Part shown: positions 24,416-35,694 of the stretch, piece after piece
Layout: the number at the start of each line of letters is the position of its first letter
How positions within the stretch are numbered: the first letter of the stretch is position 1
Origin: Streptomyces sp. SID12501
Lineage (GTDB): Bacteria; Actinomycetota; Actinomycetes; Streptomycetales; Streptomycetaceae
NCBI RefSeq assembly: GCF_010550245.1
Contig: NZ_JAAGLU010000007.1
Location: 248,001-312,000 of the forward strand
DNA: 64,000 bases
Direction: 5' to 3'
Made by a program: the position numbers and the translations under genes
Notes under the pieces: generated by a model
The model's input: the letters and a program-made list of their open reading frames with translations, nothing else
What the model was told of the DNA's origin: nothing
Database searches by the model: none

Positions 24416-25252
24416 GTGCAGCGGAAGGCCTACGTACCCGGCGTCGCCGCCCTCCTCGCGGCGCTGCTGGCCGGCTGCACAGGCGGCTCGGGCAGCGATG
24501 ACACCGCCGAGGACGCCAAGCCCGGCGACAGCGGCACCACGACCGTCGCGGCGCAGCCCGGCCGGTACCTCACCCTCCCCGAGCCCTGCGGCGCGGTCGG
24601 TCACGGCACCCTCGACTCGCTGCTGCCCGGCATCAGGCAGATCACGGACGAGGACCAGCGCGCAGAGGCGTACGACGGCGAGTCGACCCTCACGTACAAC
24701 ACGGACCGCAAGGTGGGCTGCCGCTGGAAGGTGGAGTCCACGGACGCCACCGATCATCTCCTCGTCGACTTCGAGCGGGTGGTGTCGTACGACAACTCCG
24801 TGAGCGACGACAGCCAGGCGACGGACCTCTTCGCGACCAAGGTGGTGGCCGCCGACCTCCCGGAGCCGGTCGTCTCCACCACCGCCACTCCCACCCCCAC
24901 CGGGTCCGCGTCGGCATCCGGCGCCCCCTCCGCCTCCCCCTCCTCGGCCACTCCCACCGACGCCGCCTCGGCCTCCGCCACGGACAGCGCCGCCGACGCC
25001 GAGTCGGCCGCCGCCCTCCAGCCCCGCCTCCTCGACGGCCTCGGCGACGAGGCGTTCCTCGACGACGAGCTGACGCCCGCCGGTTCAACGGACCAGCGGC
25101 GCACGGTAACTGTGGCGTTCCGCACGTCCAACGTGATCGTGACCATCGAGTACGTCGAGCAGCCGACGGCGCTCGGCACCGTGCCCGACAGCAAGGAAAT
25201 GCAGGACAGGGTGCAGAAACTGGCCTCACAGCTCGCCGGCGCGTTCGACTAG
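24416..25252 (+). CDS. DUF3558-like secreted lipoprotein
   Basis: This 278-residue protein has a GTG start, a short signal peptide and a lipobox (LLAGCTGG, Cys about residue 22). The DUF3558-type pattern is visible: LTLPEPCGAVGHGTLDSLLP and later GCRWKVEST, with paired cysteines. A long Ala/Ser/Thr/Pro linker (TATPTPTGSASASGAP) splits the domain before the C-terminal part (TVTVAFRTSNVIVTIEYVEQ). It is followed at 135 bases by a second gene of the same type, so the pair is an old tandem duplication. Function unknown. Confidence 0.8.
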   Translation: MQRKAYVPGVAALLAALLAGCTGGSGSDDTAEDAKPGDSGTTTVAAQPGRYLTLPEPCGAVGHGTLDSLLPGIRQITDEDQRAEAYDGESTLTYNTDRKVGCRWKVESTDATDHLLVDFERVVSYDNSVSDDSQATDLFATKVVAADLPEPVVSTTATPTPTGSASASGAPSASPSSATPTDAASASATDSAADAESAAALQPRLLDGLGDEAFLDDELTPAGSTDQRRTVTVAFRTSNVIVTIEYVEQPTALGTVPDSKEMQDRVQKLASQLAGAFD

Positions 25253-25387
25253 GACACGGCTCGTGTCCCCTCGTACCGGCCGTCCGCAAAGGGCGTGAAG
25301 CAAGACAGCGCGCCCCTCCCACCGCGTACCGTGGCCCCTCGGACCCGATCCGACCGCAGGAACCGAGAGCCGCAGGAACCAGGCGCG

Positions 25388-26344
25388 ATGAGTGAAGGAA
25401 CCATGCACCGACCCGCACAGCGAGACCAGCGCAGCCGGAACAGCAGCCGGAACACCGGAGTGGCGACGAGGCGGCAGCACCGGGCCCTCGCCACCCTGGC
25501 CGCCGGCGTCGCCGTCCCAGTCCTTCTCCTGGCCGTCGGCTGCTCCTCCGACTCGGGGTCCGACTCCGGGTCGGGATCCGGTTCCGCCGACAACGCGTCG
25601 AAGACGGCAGCGGCCGGCGCGGGCGAGACGGTGAGCGCGTCGCCGACCGTGCAGGCGGCGGCGTACCAGAAGCTTCCGGAGCCGTGCGCGGTGCTGTCGA
25701 CGAAGACGCTGAAGGACCTGGTCCCGAAGGGCGTGAAATCGGGCAAGGAGGGGTCGTCCAACGACACCTCGACGCGCAGCAGTTGCTCCTGGACCAGTCT
25801 CGTCAACAACGGCGTGAAGGGCTCCCAGTTCCGCTGGCTGAACGTGTCGCTGCTGCGCTTCGAGTCGACCGCGTCACGCGGTTCGGGCGACGAGCTGGCG
25901 CAGGCGTACTACAAGAGCCAGGTGCAGGACGCCGAGTCGACGGCGGGTGCGAAGAACACCAGGTCGGAGGCGGTGGCCGGGGCGGGCGACGTCGCGACGT
26001 CGGTGCACTACGACCTGAAGAAGAAGGAAGGGTCCTTCCGGCAGCAGACGGTGGTGGTCCGGGTCGAGAACGTCGTCGTGACCCTCGACTACAACGGTGC
26101 CGGGCTCGCGGGCGAGAAGACGCCGAGCGCGGACAGTCTGACGAAGGCCGCGGTGAAGGCCGTCAAGGAAGCCGTCGCGAAGGTGTCGTCGGAGAACGGC
26201 GAAGGTGGTGCGGGCACTCCGGCCCCCACCAACTCCCCTACGGCGTCGGCGAGTTCGTCGGCGAAGCCGAGCGCGTCCCCGTCGAAGTCGTCGTCCGAGG
26301 CGCCTGCCTCGTCCGCGTCCTCCTCAGCGTCGAAGAAGAGCTGA
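25388..26344 (+). CDS. DUF3558 lipoprotein
   Basis: This 318-residue paralogue of the preceding gene has an Arg/Gln-rich N-terminus, a hydrophobic segment and a lipobox (LLAVGCSS, Cys about residue 52), then an SGSDSGSGSGS linker. The DUF3558 core shows LPEPCAVLSTKTLKDLVP and SSCSWTSLVNNG, with the same two-cysteine layout as its neighbour, and a Ser/Pro/Lys-rich tail. An ATG five codons further in is an alternative start. It should face the cell exterior. Function unknown. Confidence 0.85.
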   Translation: MSEGTMHRPAQRDQRSRNSSRNTGVATRRQHRALATLAAGVAVPVLLLAVGCSSDSGSDSGSGSGSADNASKTAAAGAGETVSASPTVQAAAYQKLPEPCAVLSTKTLKDLVPKGVKSGKEGSSNDTSTRSSCSWTSLVNNGVKGSQFRWLNVSLLRFESTASRGSGDELAQAYYKSQVQDAESTAGAKNTRSEAVAGAGDVATSVHYDLKKKEGSFRQQTVVVRVENVVVTLDYNGAGLAGEKTPSADSLTKAAVKAVKEAVAKVSSENGEGGAGTPAPTNSPTASASSSAKPSASPSKSSSEAPASSASSSASKKS

Positions 26345-26423
26345 CCTTGTCTCGGCAACACGCACGCCGCACACATGTGCCACCCTGTTGCGCGCAACAG
26401 CACGCACTGGGAGGGGAGTACGG

Positions 26424-27878
26424 GTGGCCGCGCCACTGCAACTGACACGGATGCACCGGGTTCTCATCGGCGTGGTCGTCGCCGGTGCGGTGGTCATCGC
26501 CGGGATCGGCTTCGCGGGTTCTTACGCCGCCGTCCGTGAACTGGCCCTGCAGAAGGGCTTCGGGAACTTCAGCTACGTCTTCCCGATCGGCATCGACGCG
26601 GGCATCTGCGTCCTGCTCGCCCTGGACCTCCTCCTCACCTGGATCCGGATCCCGTTCCCGCTGCTGCGCCAGACGGCGTGGCTGCTGACGATGGCGACGA
26701 TCGCGTTCAACGGCGCGGCGGCCTGGCCGGACCCGCTGGGTGTGGGCATGCACGCCGTCATCCCGATCCTGTTCGTGGTCTCGGTGGAGGCGGCCCGGCA
26801 CGCCATCGGCCGGATGGCGGACATCACCGCCGACAAGCACATGGAAGGCGTCCGCCTCACCCGCTGGCTCCTCTCCCCCCTGCCGACGTTCCTCCTCTGG
26901 CGCCGGATGAAGCTGTGGGAGCTGCGCTCCTACGAGCAGGTCATCAAGCTGGAGCAGGAACGTCTCGTCTACCAGGCACGTCTGCACGCCCGCTTCGGCC
27001 GGGCCTGGCGGCGCAAGGCCCCGGTGGAGTCCCTGATGCCGCTGCGCCTGGCTCGCTACGGCGTCCCCCTCGCGGAGACGGCCCCCTCGGGCCTCGCGGC
27101 GGCCGGCATCGAACCGGCACTGCTGCCGCCGGCCCCGCAGCCCGCCCTGGAGGCGGCCGACGCGGGCGCGAGCAGCCGTACCTCGGAGCCCACGGCGACC
27201 CCTCAGCCCCGGACCGCCGAGCAGCGCCCCGCTCCCGAGGGCGGCGAACCCGCCGGGCAGCCGGACAACGCCGAGCCCCAGAATCCGTGGCTCCAGGCGC
27301 GGGACCCCCGGGCCATCGCGTACCAGGGCGGCTACGACCCGTCCTACGACCCCGGACCCGCGGACGCCCAGTGGTACGAGGAGCAGCAGCAGGCCGAGCA
27401 GTACGACGCCCGGCAGCAGAGCGACGCCCGGCAGCAGTTCGAGAACAGGCAACAGTTCGAGAGCCGACAGCAGTACGAGGCTCAGCAGCAGTTCGAGGAG
27501 CAACAGCGGTTCGAACAGCAGCGGTTCGAGCAGCGGATGTTCCCGCAGCAGCAGTACGAAGAGTACGCGGAGCCGTCGGCCCCCGCCCCGGAGCCCTTGC
27601 CGGAGCCCTCTTCGGAGGACACCGGTACCTTCCCGATCCCGGCCGGCCCGGGCCGTACCCGTGAGATGGGTGCGGGCGGCGGTACGGAGCCGACGGAGGA
27701 GGACTACTACCTGGTCTTCAAGAAGTCGATAGACGGCAGCTACCCGACCTCGGGCCAGTTCCGGGGTGACGTGGAAGCGACGTACGGCTCGAAGCTCCCG
27801 CAGCGCGAAGCCGACCGGATGGTCAACCGCTTCACCAACCGCCACACGGCGGAACTCCAGGACGACCACATCGCGTAG
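26424..27878 (+). CDS. DUF2637 membrane protein with Gln-rich C-terminus
   Basis: This 484-residue protein has a GTG start with a GAGGGGAG ribosome binding site. The N-terminal 160 residues are a DUF2637 (Spd-like) membrane region with four helices (VVVAGAVVIAGIGFAGSYAA onward). A cytoplasmic linker follows, then a Gln/Glu/Phe repeat zone (QQFENRQQFESRQQYEAQQQ) and a conserved C-terminal domain (YYLVFKKSIDGSYPTSGQFR, then READRMVNRF). DUF2637 proteins occur in Streptomyces plasmid-transfer loci and on chromosomes. There is no transfer gene here. Confidence 0.85.
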   Translation: MAAPLQLTRMHRVLIGVVVAGAVVIAGIGFAGSYAAVRELALQKGFGNFSYVFPIGIDAGICVLLALDLLLTWIRIPFPLLRQTAWLLTMATIAFNGAAAWPDPLGVGMHAVIPILFVVSVEAARHAIGRMADITADKHMEGVRLTRWLLSPLPTFLLWRRMKLWELRSYEQVIKLEQERLVYQARLHARFGRAWRRKAPVESLMPLRLARYGVPLAETAPSGLAAAGIEPALLPPAPQPALEAADAGASSRTSEPTATPQPRTAEQRPAPEGGEPAGQPDNAEPQNPWLQARDPRAIAYQGGYDPSYDPGPADAQWYEEQQQAEQYDARQQSDARQQFENRQQFESRQQYEAQQQFEEQQRFEQQRFEQRMFPQQQYEEYAEPSAPAPEPLPEPSSEDTGTFPIPAGPGRTREMGAGGGTEPTEEDYYLVFKKSIDGSYPTSGQFRGDVEATYGSKLPQREADRMVNRFTNRHTAELQDDHIA

Positions 27879-27905
27879 TCCCCGATATTCGATTTTTCCT
27901 GGCTG

Positions 27906-27953
27906 TACGAAGGACGGGGCGCCCGGAGTTCACCGGGCGCCCCGTCCTTCGTA
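27906..27953. terminator. Bidirectional hairpin terminator
   Basis: Perfect 21-bp inverted repeat (27906-27926 with 27933-27953), 6-nt loop, between the convergent DUF2637 and lysS genes. Three 10-base near-repeats ending TCAGGGG follow on the right (27951-27980). Confidence 0.9.
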
Positions 27954-27990
27954 TCAGGGGATATCAGGGGATGTCAGGGGAACGCGCCCC

Positions 27991-29778
27991 CTACTCCCCC
28001 AGCAGGGCCCGCACCCGCTCCTGACCCACGGCGAGGAGCAGCGTGGGCAGACGCGGACCGGTGTCCCGCCCGACGAGCAGGTGGTACAGCAGCGCGAAGA
28101 ACGTGCGCTGGGCGACCTTGATCTCGGCCGGGAGTTCCTTCGGCGTGGCGTCGGCGGAGAAGCCGGCCTGGACCTTGGGAACCCCGTAGACGAGGTGGCT
28201 GAGGCCGTCGAGGGACCAGTTGTCGGCGAGGCCGTCGACGAGGAGCCGCAGCGACTGCCGCCCCTGCTCGTCGAGGGACTTGATCAGCTCGGTGTCGGGT
28301 TCCTGGCGCACGATGGTCCGCTGATCGGCGGGCACCTGCGTGTTGATCCAGGCCTCGGCCTTGTCGAGCCGGGGCCGCGCCTCGTCGAGGGAGACCAGCG
28401 GGTCGGCGGGGTCCAGCTCACCCAGGATCCGCAGCGTCTGGTCCTCGGCACCGGCGGTGATGTCGGCGACGGAGGCCAGCGTCCGGTACGGCAACGCCCG
28501 CGCGGTACGCGGCAGTTCGCCCTCTGCGGTACGCACCGCACGGGAGTGCGCGGCGACGTCCGCCGGCAGCGCGGAGCCGTCGGCGACCTTGGCGTCGAGC
28601 TTGTCCCACTCGTCGTAGAGCCGCTGGATCTCCTGGTCGAAGGCGATCTTGAAGGACTGGTTGGGCCGCCGGCGGGCGTACAGCCAGCGCAGGATCTGCG
28701 GCTCCATGATCTTCAGCGCGTCGCCGGGCGTGGGCACACCGCCCTTGCTGCTGGACATCTTGGCCATGCCGCTGATGCCCACGAAGGCGTACATGGGCCC
28801 GATCGGCTGCTTGCCGCCGAAGATGCTGCCGACGATCTGCCCGCCGACCTGGAACGAGGACCCCGGAGACGAGTGATCGACGCCGGAGGGCTCGAAGACG
28901 ACCCCCTCGTAGGCCCAGCGCATCGGCCAGTCGACCTTCCAGACCAGCTTGCCGCGGTTGAACTCGCTCAGCAGGACGGTCTCGGAGAACCCACAGGCGG
29001 TGCAGGTGTACGTCAGCTCGGTGGTGTCGTCGTCGTAGGCGGTGACGGTGGTGAGGTCCTTGCCGCACCCACCGCAGAAGGGCTTGTACGGGAAGTACCC
29101 GGCGGAACCGGAGCTCCCGTCGTCCTCCCCGGCGGCCCCGGACCCCTCGGCGGCCTCGACCTCGGCGTCGTCGAGCGGCTTCTGGGACTGCTGAGCCTTC
29201 TTGCCGGGGTTACCAGGGTTACCAGGGCTGCCGGGATTACCAGGAGTACCGGGAGCCTTCTTGGTCCGGTACTGGTCGAGGATCGCGTCGATCTCACCCC
29301 GATGCTTCATGGCATGCAGGATCTGCTCGCGATAGACACCTGCGGTGTACTGCACGGTCTGGCTGATCCCGTCGAACTCGACACCGAGCTCGGCGAGCGC
29401 GTCGACCATCGCGGCCCTGAAGTGCTCGGCCCAGTTGGGGTGGGGGGACCCCTTGGGCGCGGGTACGGCGGTCAGCGGCCTGCCGATGTGCTCGGCCCAG
29501 GAGGCGTCCACACCGTCGACGCCGTTCGGCACCTTGCGGTAGCGGTCGTAGTCGTCCCAGGAGATCAGATGCCGGACCTCGTACCCCCGGCGCCGGATCT
29601 CGTCGGCGACCAGGTGCGGAGTCATCACTTCCCGGAGATTCCCCAGGTGGATGGGCCCGGACGGGGACAGCCCGGAGGCGACGACGACAGGTTTGCCGGG
29701 GGCTCGGCGCTCCGACTCCTCGATGACCTCATCCGCGAAACGGGAGACCCAGTCGGTGGTCTCGGTGCTCTGAGCCAC
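27991..29778 (-). CDS. lysS: Lysyl-tRNA synthetase, class I
   Basis: This 595-residue enzyme charges tRNA-Lys using the class I (archaeal-type) fold. The HIGH-like motif is SGPIHLGNLR (about residues 40-49) and the KMSKS-like motif is AKMSSSKGGV. A zinc knuckle is made by CGGCGKDL and CTACGF. Between about residues 178 and 225 lies a low-complexity insertion with a collagen-like GNPGSPGNPGNPG run, encoded by 9-base repeats near 29205-29251. The C-terminal helical domain is intact. It has no operon partner. Streptomyces may also carry a class II enzyme elsewhere. Confidence 0.95.
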   Translation of the reverse strand: MAQSTETTDWVSRFADEVIEESERRAPGKPVVVASGLSPSGPIHLGNLREVMTPHLVADEIRRRGYEVRHLISWDDYDRYRKVPNGVDGVDASWAEHIGRPLTAVPAPKGSPHPNWAEHFRAAMVDALAELGVEFDGISQTVQYTAGVYREQILHAMKHRGEIDAILDQYRTKKAPGTPGNPGSPGNPGNPGKKAQQSQKPLDDAEVEAAEGSGAAGEDDGSSGSAGYFPYKPFCGGCGKDLTTVTAYDDDTTELTYTCTACGFSETVLLSEFNRGKLVWKVDWPMRWAYEGVVFEPSGVDHSSPGSSFQVGGQIVGSIFGGKQPIGPMYAFVGISGMAKMSSSKGGVPTPGDALKIMEPQILRWLYARRRPNQSFKIAFDQEIQRLYDEWDKLDAKVADGSALPADVAAHSRAVRTAEGELPRTARALPYRTLASVADITAGAEDQTLRILGELDPADPLVSLDEARPRLDKAEAWINTQVPADQRTIVRQEPDTELIKSLDEQGRQSLRLLVDGLADNWSLDGLSHLVYGVPKVQAGFSADATPKELPAEIKVAQRTFFALLYHLLVGRDTGPRLPTLLLAVGQERVRALLGE

Positions 29779-29927
29779 GGGGCACGTCCTTCTTTCCAGT
29801 TTGTTCTCGTACGCCGCTCTGGACGCCGTGGAGATACGTCGGACCCATTGTCACCCGTGTCGGTCCCAGTCGGAAAACGTTTGGGCCCGCCGTACAACCC
29901 CGAGGGCCTGGGGGCAGTCCTCTTGTC

Positions 29928-32264
29928 GTGATCACAGAAAATATCCGGGCCAGGCTGCGCGTGGGAGCGGCCGGACTCGCGGTGACGCTGGCGTCGACCT
30001 GCGTCCTCCTCGTGGCGCCTGCCGCCGAGGCTGCCGTGACCTGCGGCAACACCACATTCAAGCGGACGTTCTACACGAACACCTCGTTCTCCGGCACGCC
30101 GAAGAGGACGGACTGCGACACCACGATCGACCAGTCCTGGACGGGCGCTCCGCTCTCCGGGATGGCCACGAACAACTTCGGGGTGCGCTGGTCGCTCACC
30201 CGAGACTTCGGTTCGGGCGGCTGTTTCGAGTACCGCCTGTCCGGCACGGACGGCCTGCGGCTGTACGTGGACGGCGTGCGGAAGGTGAACAAGTGGACGA
30301 ACACCGGTGACAGCTCCGGCAACAGTGTCCCGGGCACGTTCTGCATCGGCTCGGGCAGCCACACCGTGCGCGTCGACCATGCGAACTGGACGGGCCTGTC
30401 CCGGGTGAAGTTCGCCTGGACCGCCTCGTCCGACAGCAAGCCGCCGCTGGCCCCGACCGGCATCACCACCACCTACGACGCGGCGACCGGCAAGGCGAAG
30501 GCCGGCTGGCGGAAGAACCGGGAACTGGACATCTCCCACTACCGGGTCCTGGTGGAGACTCCGACGGGCGGTGTCTCCAGATGGACGACGACCGGCACCA
30601 CCGCCTCGTACACGCCCGCGAAGGACGGCCAGAAGTACCGATTCTGCATCCAGGCCGTCGACAAGTGGACGAACTACGGCGCCACCGCCTGCGGCCCCTA
30701 CGTCACCACTCCGGACAAGACGGCACCGCCGGTCCCGGACGTGCGCGCCTCCGACATCTCGGTGTCGGTGTCCAGCCACGAGGGGCCCGACGGCAGCTCG
30801 CCGATCCCGCAGGTCAACGTCTGGCTGGGCCAGGTGCGCCCGGTCGACGGCCCCCTGTTCACCCTGTGGCGCGCCACAGCCGCGGCGGGCCCGTTCACCA
30901 AGGTCGCCGTCATGGACCTGCGACAGACGCCGGGTGAGCAGTACCTGTACGACGAGACGGCCGCCGAGAAGCAGACGTACTACTACACGGCGTCGGCCAC
31001 CGACACCGCCGGGAACACCTCGGCACGCACCGCTCCGGTCGCGGTGACCACCCCGGATGTGACGCCGCCGGGCGCGGTGGCCGGCCTCGCGGCCGCGGCG
31101 GACACTCAGAAGGTCGCGCTGAGCTGGACCGCGCCGACGGACGACGCCGTGCGCTGGCAGGTCTACGGCGCGGACGGCAGCGCGCAGCCGGCTCTCCTCG
31201 GCACCGCCACGAGCGCCTCGTACGACGACATGACGGCGAAGCCGGGCGTCACCCGCACCTACACGGTGTACGCGGTCGACGCGGCCGGTAACCGCTCCGG
31301 CGCCGTGAAGATCACTTCCCGGCGGCAGGTGGCGCCCGCCCTGCCCGTGTACCTGCGTCCGGACGCGAACGGCCGACCCGAGCTGCGTATCCGGGTCGCC
31401 GCCGACAACGACCACAGCGGGGGCTTCCGGGTCTACTCCGGCAGCAGCGCCTCCACGGTCCGTACGACCTTGCGCGCCTGCGCGCCCGAGGAGGTCTACC
31501 GCGATGCCGCGTGGGTCGAGTACCGCTGCCTGCTCACCGACTTCGGCGGCTCGTCGGACGGCTATGTCACCGCGTTCGCGGTGGCCGCGAACGGCGTGAC
31601 CTCCAGCACCTACAAGGCCGTGCGCTATGAGGACACCGTCGCGCCGCCGCTGCCGACCGGGTTCGCCGCCACCTCCGAGCCGTGGGGCACGGCCCTGCGG
31701 TGGGACACCTCCACCGCCGCCGACATGCGTGCCTACTGGTTGCGCGTGGGCACCCCGAAGACGGACCACGGGGTGCGCACCTGCGAGTCCGGCAACTCGC
31801 ACACGCTGGCGGCGGACGCCACGTCCTTCCAGGACACCGAGGGCCTGCCGGACGGCGAGGAGCGCTGCTTCGAGTTGCGGGCGGTGGACGGCTCGAACAA
31901 CTACACCGACGGCGTCACCGTCTACACGACCGAGCAGGACACCCGGCCGTCCGAGGCGACCGCGCCGGGCTCCCCGGTGACCCGCCTGGACGCCGTGGAG
32001 AACGCCGGTGCCGCCGTATTGAACTGGGACACGGTCGACAGCGCCACCGGCTACCGCGTCTACCGCTGGGACCGCTCCACGGGCTCGTACGAGCGGATCG
32101 CGGAGGGAGCACTGGAGAACCCGTACACGGACTCCTACCGTCACTACCGCGACGAGGACGCCCCGGCGGGCACCGCCGCCTACTACCGCGTGACGGCCGT
32201 GTACGCGGACGGCACCGAGTCCGCTCCCGCGCTCGCGGCCGTGGCCCTGGCGCCCACGGGCTGA
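29928..32264 (+). CDS. Secreted fibronectin type III repeat protein with PA14-like domain
   Basis: This 778-residue protein has a GTG start and a signal peptide ([20 protein letters not shown]). The first 150 residues look like a PA14-type sugar/ligand binding domain ([47 protein letters not shown]). About six FN3-like modules follow, recognisable by repeated [25 protein letters not shown] segments. No catalytic domain or sortase motif is visible, so it is probably an extracellular adhesive or binding protein. It is divergent from lysS, with 149 bp between. Confidence 0.8.
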   Translation: MITENIRARLRVGAAGLAVTLASTCVLLVAPAAEAAVTCGNTTFKRTFYTNTSFSGTPKRTDCDTTIDQSWTGAPLSGMATNNFGVRWSLTRDFGSGGCFEYRLSGTDGLRLYVDGVRKVNKWTNTGDSSGNSVPGTFCIGSGSHTVRVDHANWTGLSRVKFAWTASSDSKPPLAPTGITTTYDAATGKAKAGWRKNRELDISHYRVLVETPTGGVSRWTTTGTTASYTPAKDGQKYRFCIQAVDKWTNYGATACGPYVTTPDKTAPPVPDVRASDISVSVSSHEGPDGSSPIPQVNVWLGQVRPVDGPLFTLWRATAAAGPFTKVAVMDLRQTPGEQYLYDETAAEKQTYYYTASATDTAGNTSARTAPVAVTTPDVTPPGAVAGLAAAADTQKVALSWTAPTDDAVRWQVYGADGSAQPALLGTATSASYDDMTAKPGVTRTYTVYAVDAAGNRSGAVKITSRRQVAPALPVYLRPDANGRPELRIRVAADNDHSGGFRVYSGSSASTVRTTLRACAPEEVYRDAAWVEYRCLLTDFGGSSDGYVTAFAVAANGVTSSTYKAVRYEDTVAPPLPTGFAATSEPWGTALRWDTSTAADMRAYWLRVGTPKTDHGVRTCESGNSHTLAADATSFQDTEGLPDGEERCFELRAVDGSNNYTDGVTVYTTEQDTRPSEATAPGSPVTRLDAVENAGAAVLNWDTVDSATGYRVYRWDRSTGSYERIAEGALENPYTDSYRHYRDEDAPAGTAAYYRVTAVYADGTESAPALAAVALAPTG

Positions 32265-32379
32265 CGCACCGACGTGCCGGCCTCGAGGGGCGGGCGGGAA
32301 TCCGTGCGACCGCCCGCCCGCCCCCGTGGCAGACTGGTGTCGTTTTCTGTACCCCTACGAGTGGAACGGCACCCATTCC

Positions 32380-34167
32380 ATGGCCTCGGTCACGTCCCTC
32401 ACCGCCAACGTCAACGCACACCTCGCGTCCGCCCTCTCGGCCACCCTGCCGGAGGCGACCGACGCGGACCCGTTGCTGCGACGTAGCGACCGGGCCGACT
32501 ACCAGGCCAACGGCATCCTGGCGCTCGCCAAGAAGGCCAAGGCCAACCCCCGGGAGCTGGCGACGCAGGTGGTCGAGAAGATCACCGCCCCCGGCCTGTT
32601 CAAGGACGTCGAGGTCTCCGGCCCCGGCTTCCTGAACATCACCCTCACCGACAGGGCGATCGTCGAGAACCTGGCGGCCAGGTCCACCGACCCGGACGCC
32701 CGCCTCGGCGTACCGCTCTCCGCGCACCCGGGCACGACGGTCATCGACTACGCCCAGCCGAACGTGGCGAAGGAGATGCACGTAGGCCACCTCCGCTCCG
32801 CGGTGATCGGCGACGCGGTGGTCCAACTCCTGGAGTTCACGGGCGAGAACGTGATCCGCAGGCACCACATCGGTGACTGGGGAACCCAGTTCGGCATGCT
32901 CATCCAGTACCTGGACGAGCACCCGCACGAGCTGGACCACAAGGCGAGCCCGGCGGACACCGAAGCCAGCGGTGAGGAGGCGATGTCGAACCTCGACCGC
33001 CTCTACAAGACGGCGCGCAAACTCTTCGACTCCGACGAGGAGTTCAAGACGCGGGCACGTCTGAGGGTGGTCGACCTCCAGGCCGGCGACCCCGCCACGC
33101 TCGCCGCATGGCAGAAGTTCGTGGACGAGTCGAAGATCTACTTCTTCTCGGTCTTCGAGAAGCTGGACATGGAGATCCGGGACGCGGACATCGTCGGCGA
33201 GTCGGGTTACAACGACATGCTGGACGAGACGTGCCGCATCCTGGAGGAGCAAGGGGTCGCGGTCCGTTCGGAAGGCGCCCTGTGCGTCTTCTTCGACGAC
33301 ATCAAGGGCCCGGAGGGCAACCCGGTCCCGCTGATCGTCCGCAAGTCCGACGGGGGTTACGGCTACGCGGCGACGGACCTCTCGGCGATCAGGGACCGCG
33401 TCTTCAACCTGAAGGCGAACAACCTCATCTACGTGGTCGACGCCCGCCAGTCCCTGCACTTCAAGATGGTCTTCGAGACCGCTCGCAGGGCGGGCTGGCT
33501 CAACGACGAGGACGTCAAGGCGTACCAGCTGGCGTTCGGCACGGTCCTCGGCAAGGACGGCAAGCCGTTCAAGACGCGTGAGGGTGAGACCGTACGGCTG
33601 GTGGACCTGCTGGACGAGGCGGTCGACCGCGCGACGGCCGTCGTACGGGAGAAGGACACCCTGGGCCAGCTCTCGGACGACGAGGTCGCCGAGCGGGGCG
33701 CCCAGGTGGGCATCGGCGCGGTGAAGTACGCGGACCTGTCGACGTCGGCGAACCGGGACTACAAGTTCGACCTGGACCAGATGGTGTCGCTGAACGGCGA
33801 CACGAGCGTGTACCTCCAGTACGCGTACGCCCGTATCCAGTCGATCCTGCGCAAGGCCGGCGAGGTACGCCCGCAGCCGCACCCGGAGCTCGAACTGGCC
33901 GAGGCGGAGCGGGCGTTGGCCCTGCACGTGGACGGGTTCGCGGAGACGGTCGCGGACTCGGCGACGGAGTACGCCCCGCACAAGATGACGGCGTACCTCT
34001 ACCAACTGGCGTCGCTGTACACGACGTTCTACGACAAGTGCCCGGTGATCAAGCCGGCACCGCCGAAGGACATCGCCGAGAACCGCCTGTTCCTGTGCGA
34101 GATCACGGCGAAGACCCTCCACCAGGGCATGGCCCTCCTGGGCATCAGGACGCCCGAGCGCCTCTGA
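32380..34167 (+). CDS. argS: Arginyl-tRNA synthetase
   Basis: This 595-residue class I synthetase has an Arg_tRNA_synt_N domain (residues 8-95), the HIGH motif as [16 protein letters not shown] (about residues 130-145), [16 protein letters not shown] in the core, and a DALR anticodon-binding domain at the C-terminus ([16 protein letters not shown] to [18 protein letters not shown]). As in many ArgRSs the KMSKS box is degenerate ([11 protein letters not shown]). The ATG at 32380 gives the usual family start. It is terminated by a strong hairpin. Confidence 0.97.
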   Translation: MASVTSLTANVNAHLASALSATLPEATDADPLLRRSDRADYQANGILALAKKAKANPRELATQVVEKITAPGLFKDVEVSGPGFLNITLTDRAIVENLAARSTDPDARLGVPLSAHPGTTVIDYAQPNVAKEMHVGHLRSAVIGDAVVQLLEFTGENVIRRHHIGDWGTQFGMLIQYLDEHPHELDHKASPADTEASGEEAMSNLDRLYKTARKLFDSDEEFKTRARLRVVDLQAGDPATLAAWQKFVDESKIYFFSVFEKLDMEIRDADIVGESGYNDMLDETCRILEEQGVAVRSEGALCVFFDDIKGPEGNPVPLIVRKSDGGYGYAATDLSAIRDRVFNLKANNLIYVVDARQSLHFKMVFETARRAGWLNDEDVKAYQLAFGTVLGKDGKPFKTREGETVRLVDLLDEAVDRATAVVREKDTLGQLSDDEVAERGAQVGIGAVKYADLSTSANRDYKFDLDQMVSLNGDTSVYLQYAYARIQSILRKAGEVRPQPHPELELAEAERALALHVDGFAETVADSATEYAPHKMTAYLYQLASLYTTFYDKCPVIKPAPPKDIAENRLFLCEITAKTLHQGMALLGIRTPERL

Positions 34168-34200
34168 CGCGACGGCGGCGGCGGCGGCCGTCCGCCCACA

Positions 34201-34242
34201 CGGAAGCCGGGCACCCGAAGTCGAACGGGTGCCCGGCTTCCG
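34201..34242. terminator. Hairpin terminator between argS and HATPase gene
   Basis: Perfect 17-bp inverted repeat (34201-34217 with 34226-34242, loop AAGTCGAA) between convergent genes. Confidence 0.9.
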
Positions 34243-34246
34243 CCGT

Positions 34247-34726
<480 letters not shown>

Positions 34727-34839
34727 GGGACGAGAGTCGCGGAGAGTGACTAGCGTGGATCACCCCGTGAACCCGTACAGATTTTTTGTACGGGTTCCTC
34801 CAGGGTCGGGGCCGGGCAGAGGTGGGGAGTTGGAGGGGC

Positions 34840-35694
34840 ATGAGTCACGGAAACCGCTCGCGGAACTCGCGGAATTCGCTGAGTTCGCGGAAGAAGAACT
34901 ACTCGGCGATGAGGATGCTGGGCAAGCAGTTGCAGGCGGCCCGCAAAACGGCGGGTTACACGCAACGTTCGCTGGCCGAGGAACTCCTGATCGACGAGGA
35001 GACGATCGCCTCGATCGAACAGGGCCGCCGCGCCCTGATGTACGACCTGGCCGAGCAGATCGACCAACTCCTCGGCCTCAAGGGCATGTTGGTGGCCGGG
35101 GTCGAGGAACTCCCGGAGATCGACCAGTTCCCCCTGTTCGCGGAGGAGTACATGGAGCACGAGCGCGAGGCCATCTCCCTGTCCTGGTACGACAACGCGG
35201 TCCTGCCGGGCCTGCTCCAGACCGAGCCGTACGCGTACGCGGTCATGAGCGAGCGCGTACCGGCGTACGACGAGGAGGAACTCCAGGCCAAGACAGCGGG
35301 CCGCATCGAGCGCCAGGAGATCCTCCAGCGCAGGTGTCCGCCGACGATGAGCTTCATCGTCTGGGAGCCTGTCCTGAACCTCGGCGTGGGCGGCCCGGGG
35401 ACGCGCCGCGACCAGCTCCGCCACCTGCGCGCATGCGCCGAACTCCCGGGCCTGACACTCCAGTTCCTGCCGACGGACTCACTCTCGCACGCGGGACTCG
35501 CCGGCCCCTTCATCCTCCTGGAGACACCCGACCACCAGCACGTCGCGTACACCGAGAGCCAGCGCGGCAGCCAGTGGGTTTCCGACCCGGACGAGGTGTC
35601 CATCCTGGGCCGTAAATATGCAATGCTGCGGTCACAGGCCCTGTCTCCACGGGAGTCCAGGGGCCTGCTCGACCGCCTGCTAGGAGATGTATGA
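34840..35694 (+). CDS. XRE-family regulator with DUF5753 (WhiJ-like)
   Basis: This 284-residue protein has an ATG chosen for its GGAGGGGC ribosome binding site. A helix-turn-helix of the XRE type lies at about residues 28-83 (LGKQLQAARKTAGYTQRSLA, then IASIEQGRR). The DUF5753 region follows (AISLSWYDNAVLPGLLQTEP, then GPFILLETPDHQHVAYTESQ). It overlaps the DUF397 gene by four bases. In S. coelicolor, whiJ and relatives with a small DUF397 partner regulate development; DUF397 proteins are thought to relieve repression by the XRE protein. Confidence 0.92.
   Translation: MSHGNRSRNSRNSLSSRKKNYSAMRMLGKQLQAARKTAGYTQRSLAEELLIDEETIASIEQGRRALMYDLAEQIDQLLGLKGMLVAGVEELPEIDQFPLFAEEYMEHEREAISLSWYDNAVLPGLLQTEPYAYAVMSERVPAYDEEELQAKTAGRIERQEILQRRCPPTMSFIVWEPVLNLGVGGPGTRRDQLRHLRACAELPGLTLQFLPTDSLSHAGLAGPFILLETPDHQHVAYTESQRGSQWVSDPDEVSILGRKYAMLRSQALSPRESRGLLDRLLGDV

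Noticed and set aside
26424..27878. Integrated conjugative plasmid marked by the DUF2637 (Spd-like) gene
   Set aside because: No tra, rep, int or att sequences are present; chromosomal DUF2637 genes are common.
29625..32144. 839-codon minus-strand open frame
   Set aside because: It is antisense to the FN3 protein gene, which has a signal peptide and clear domain repeats; the shadow has low complexity.
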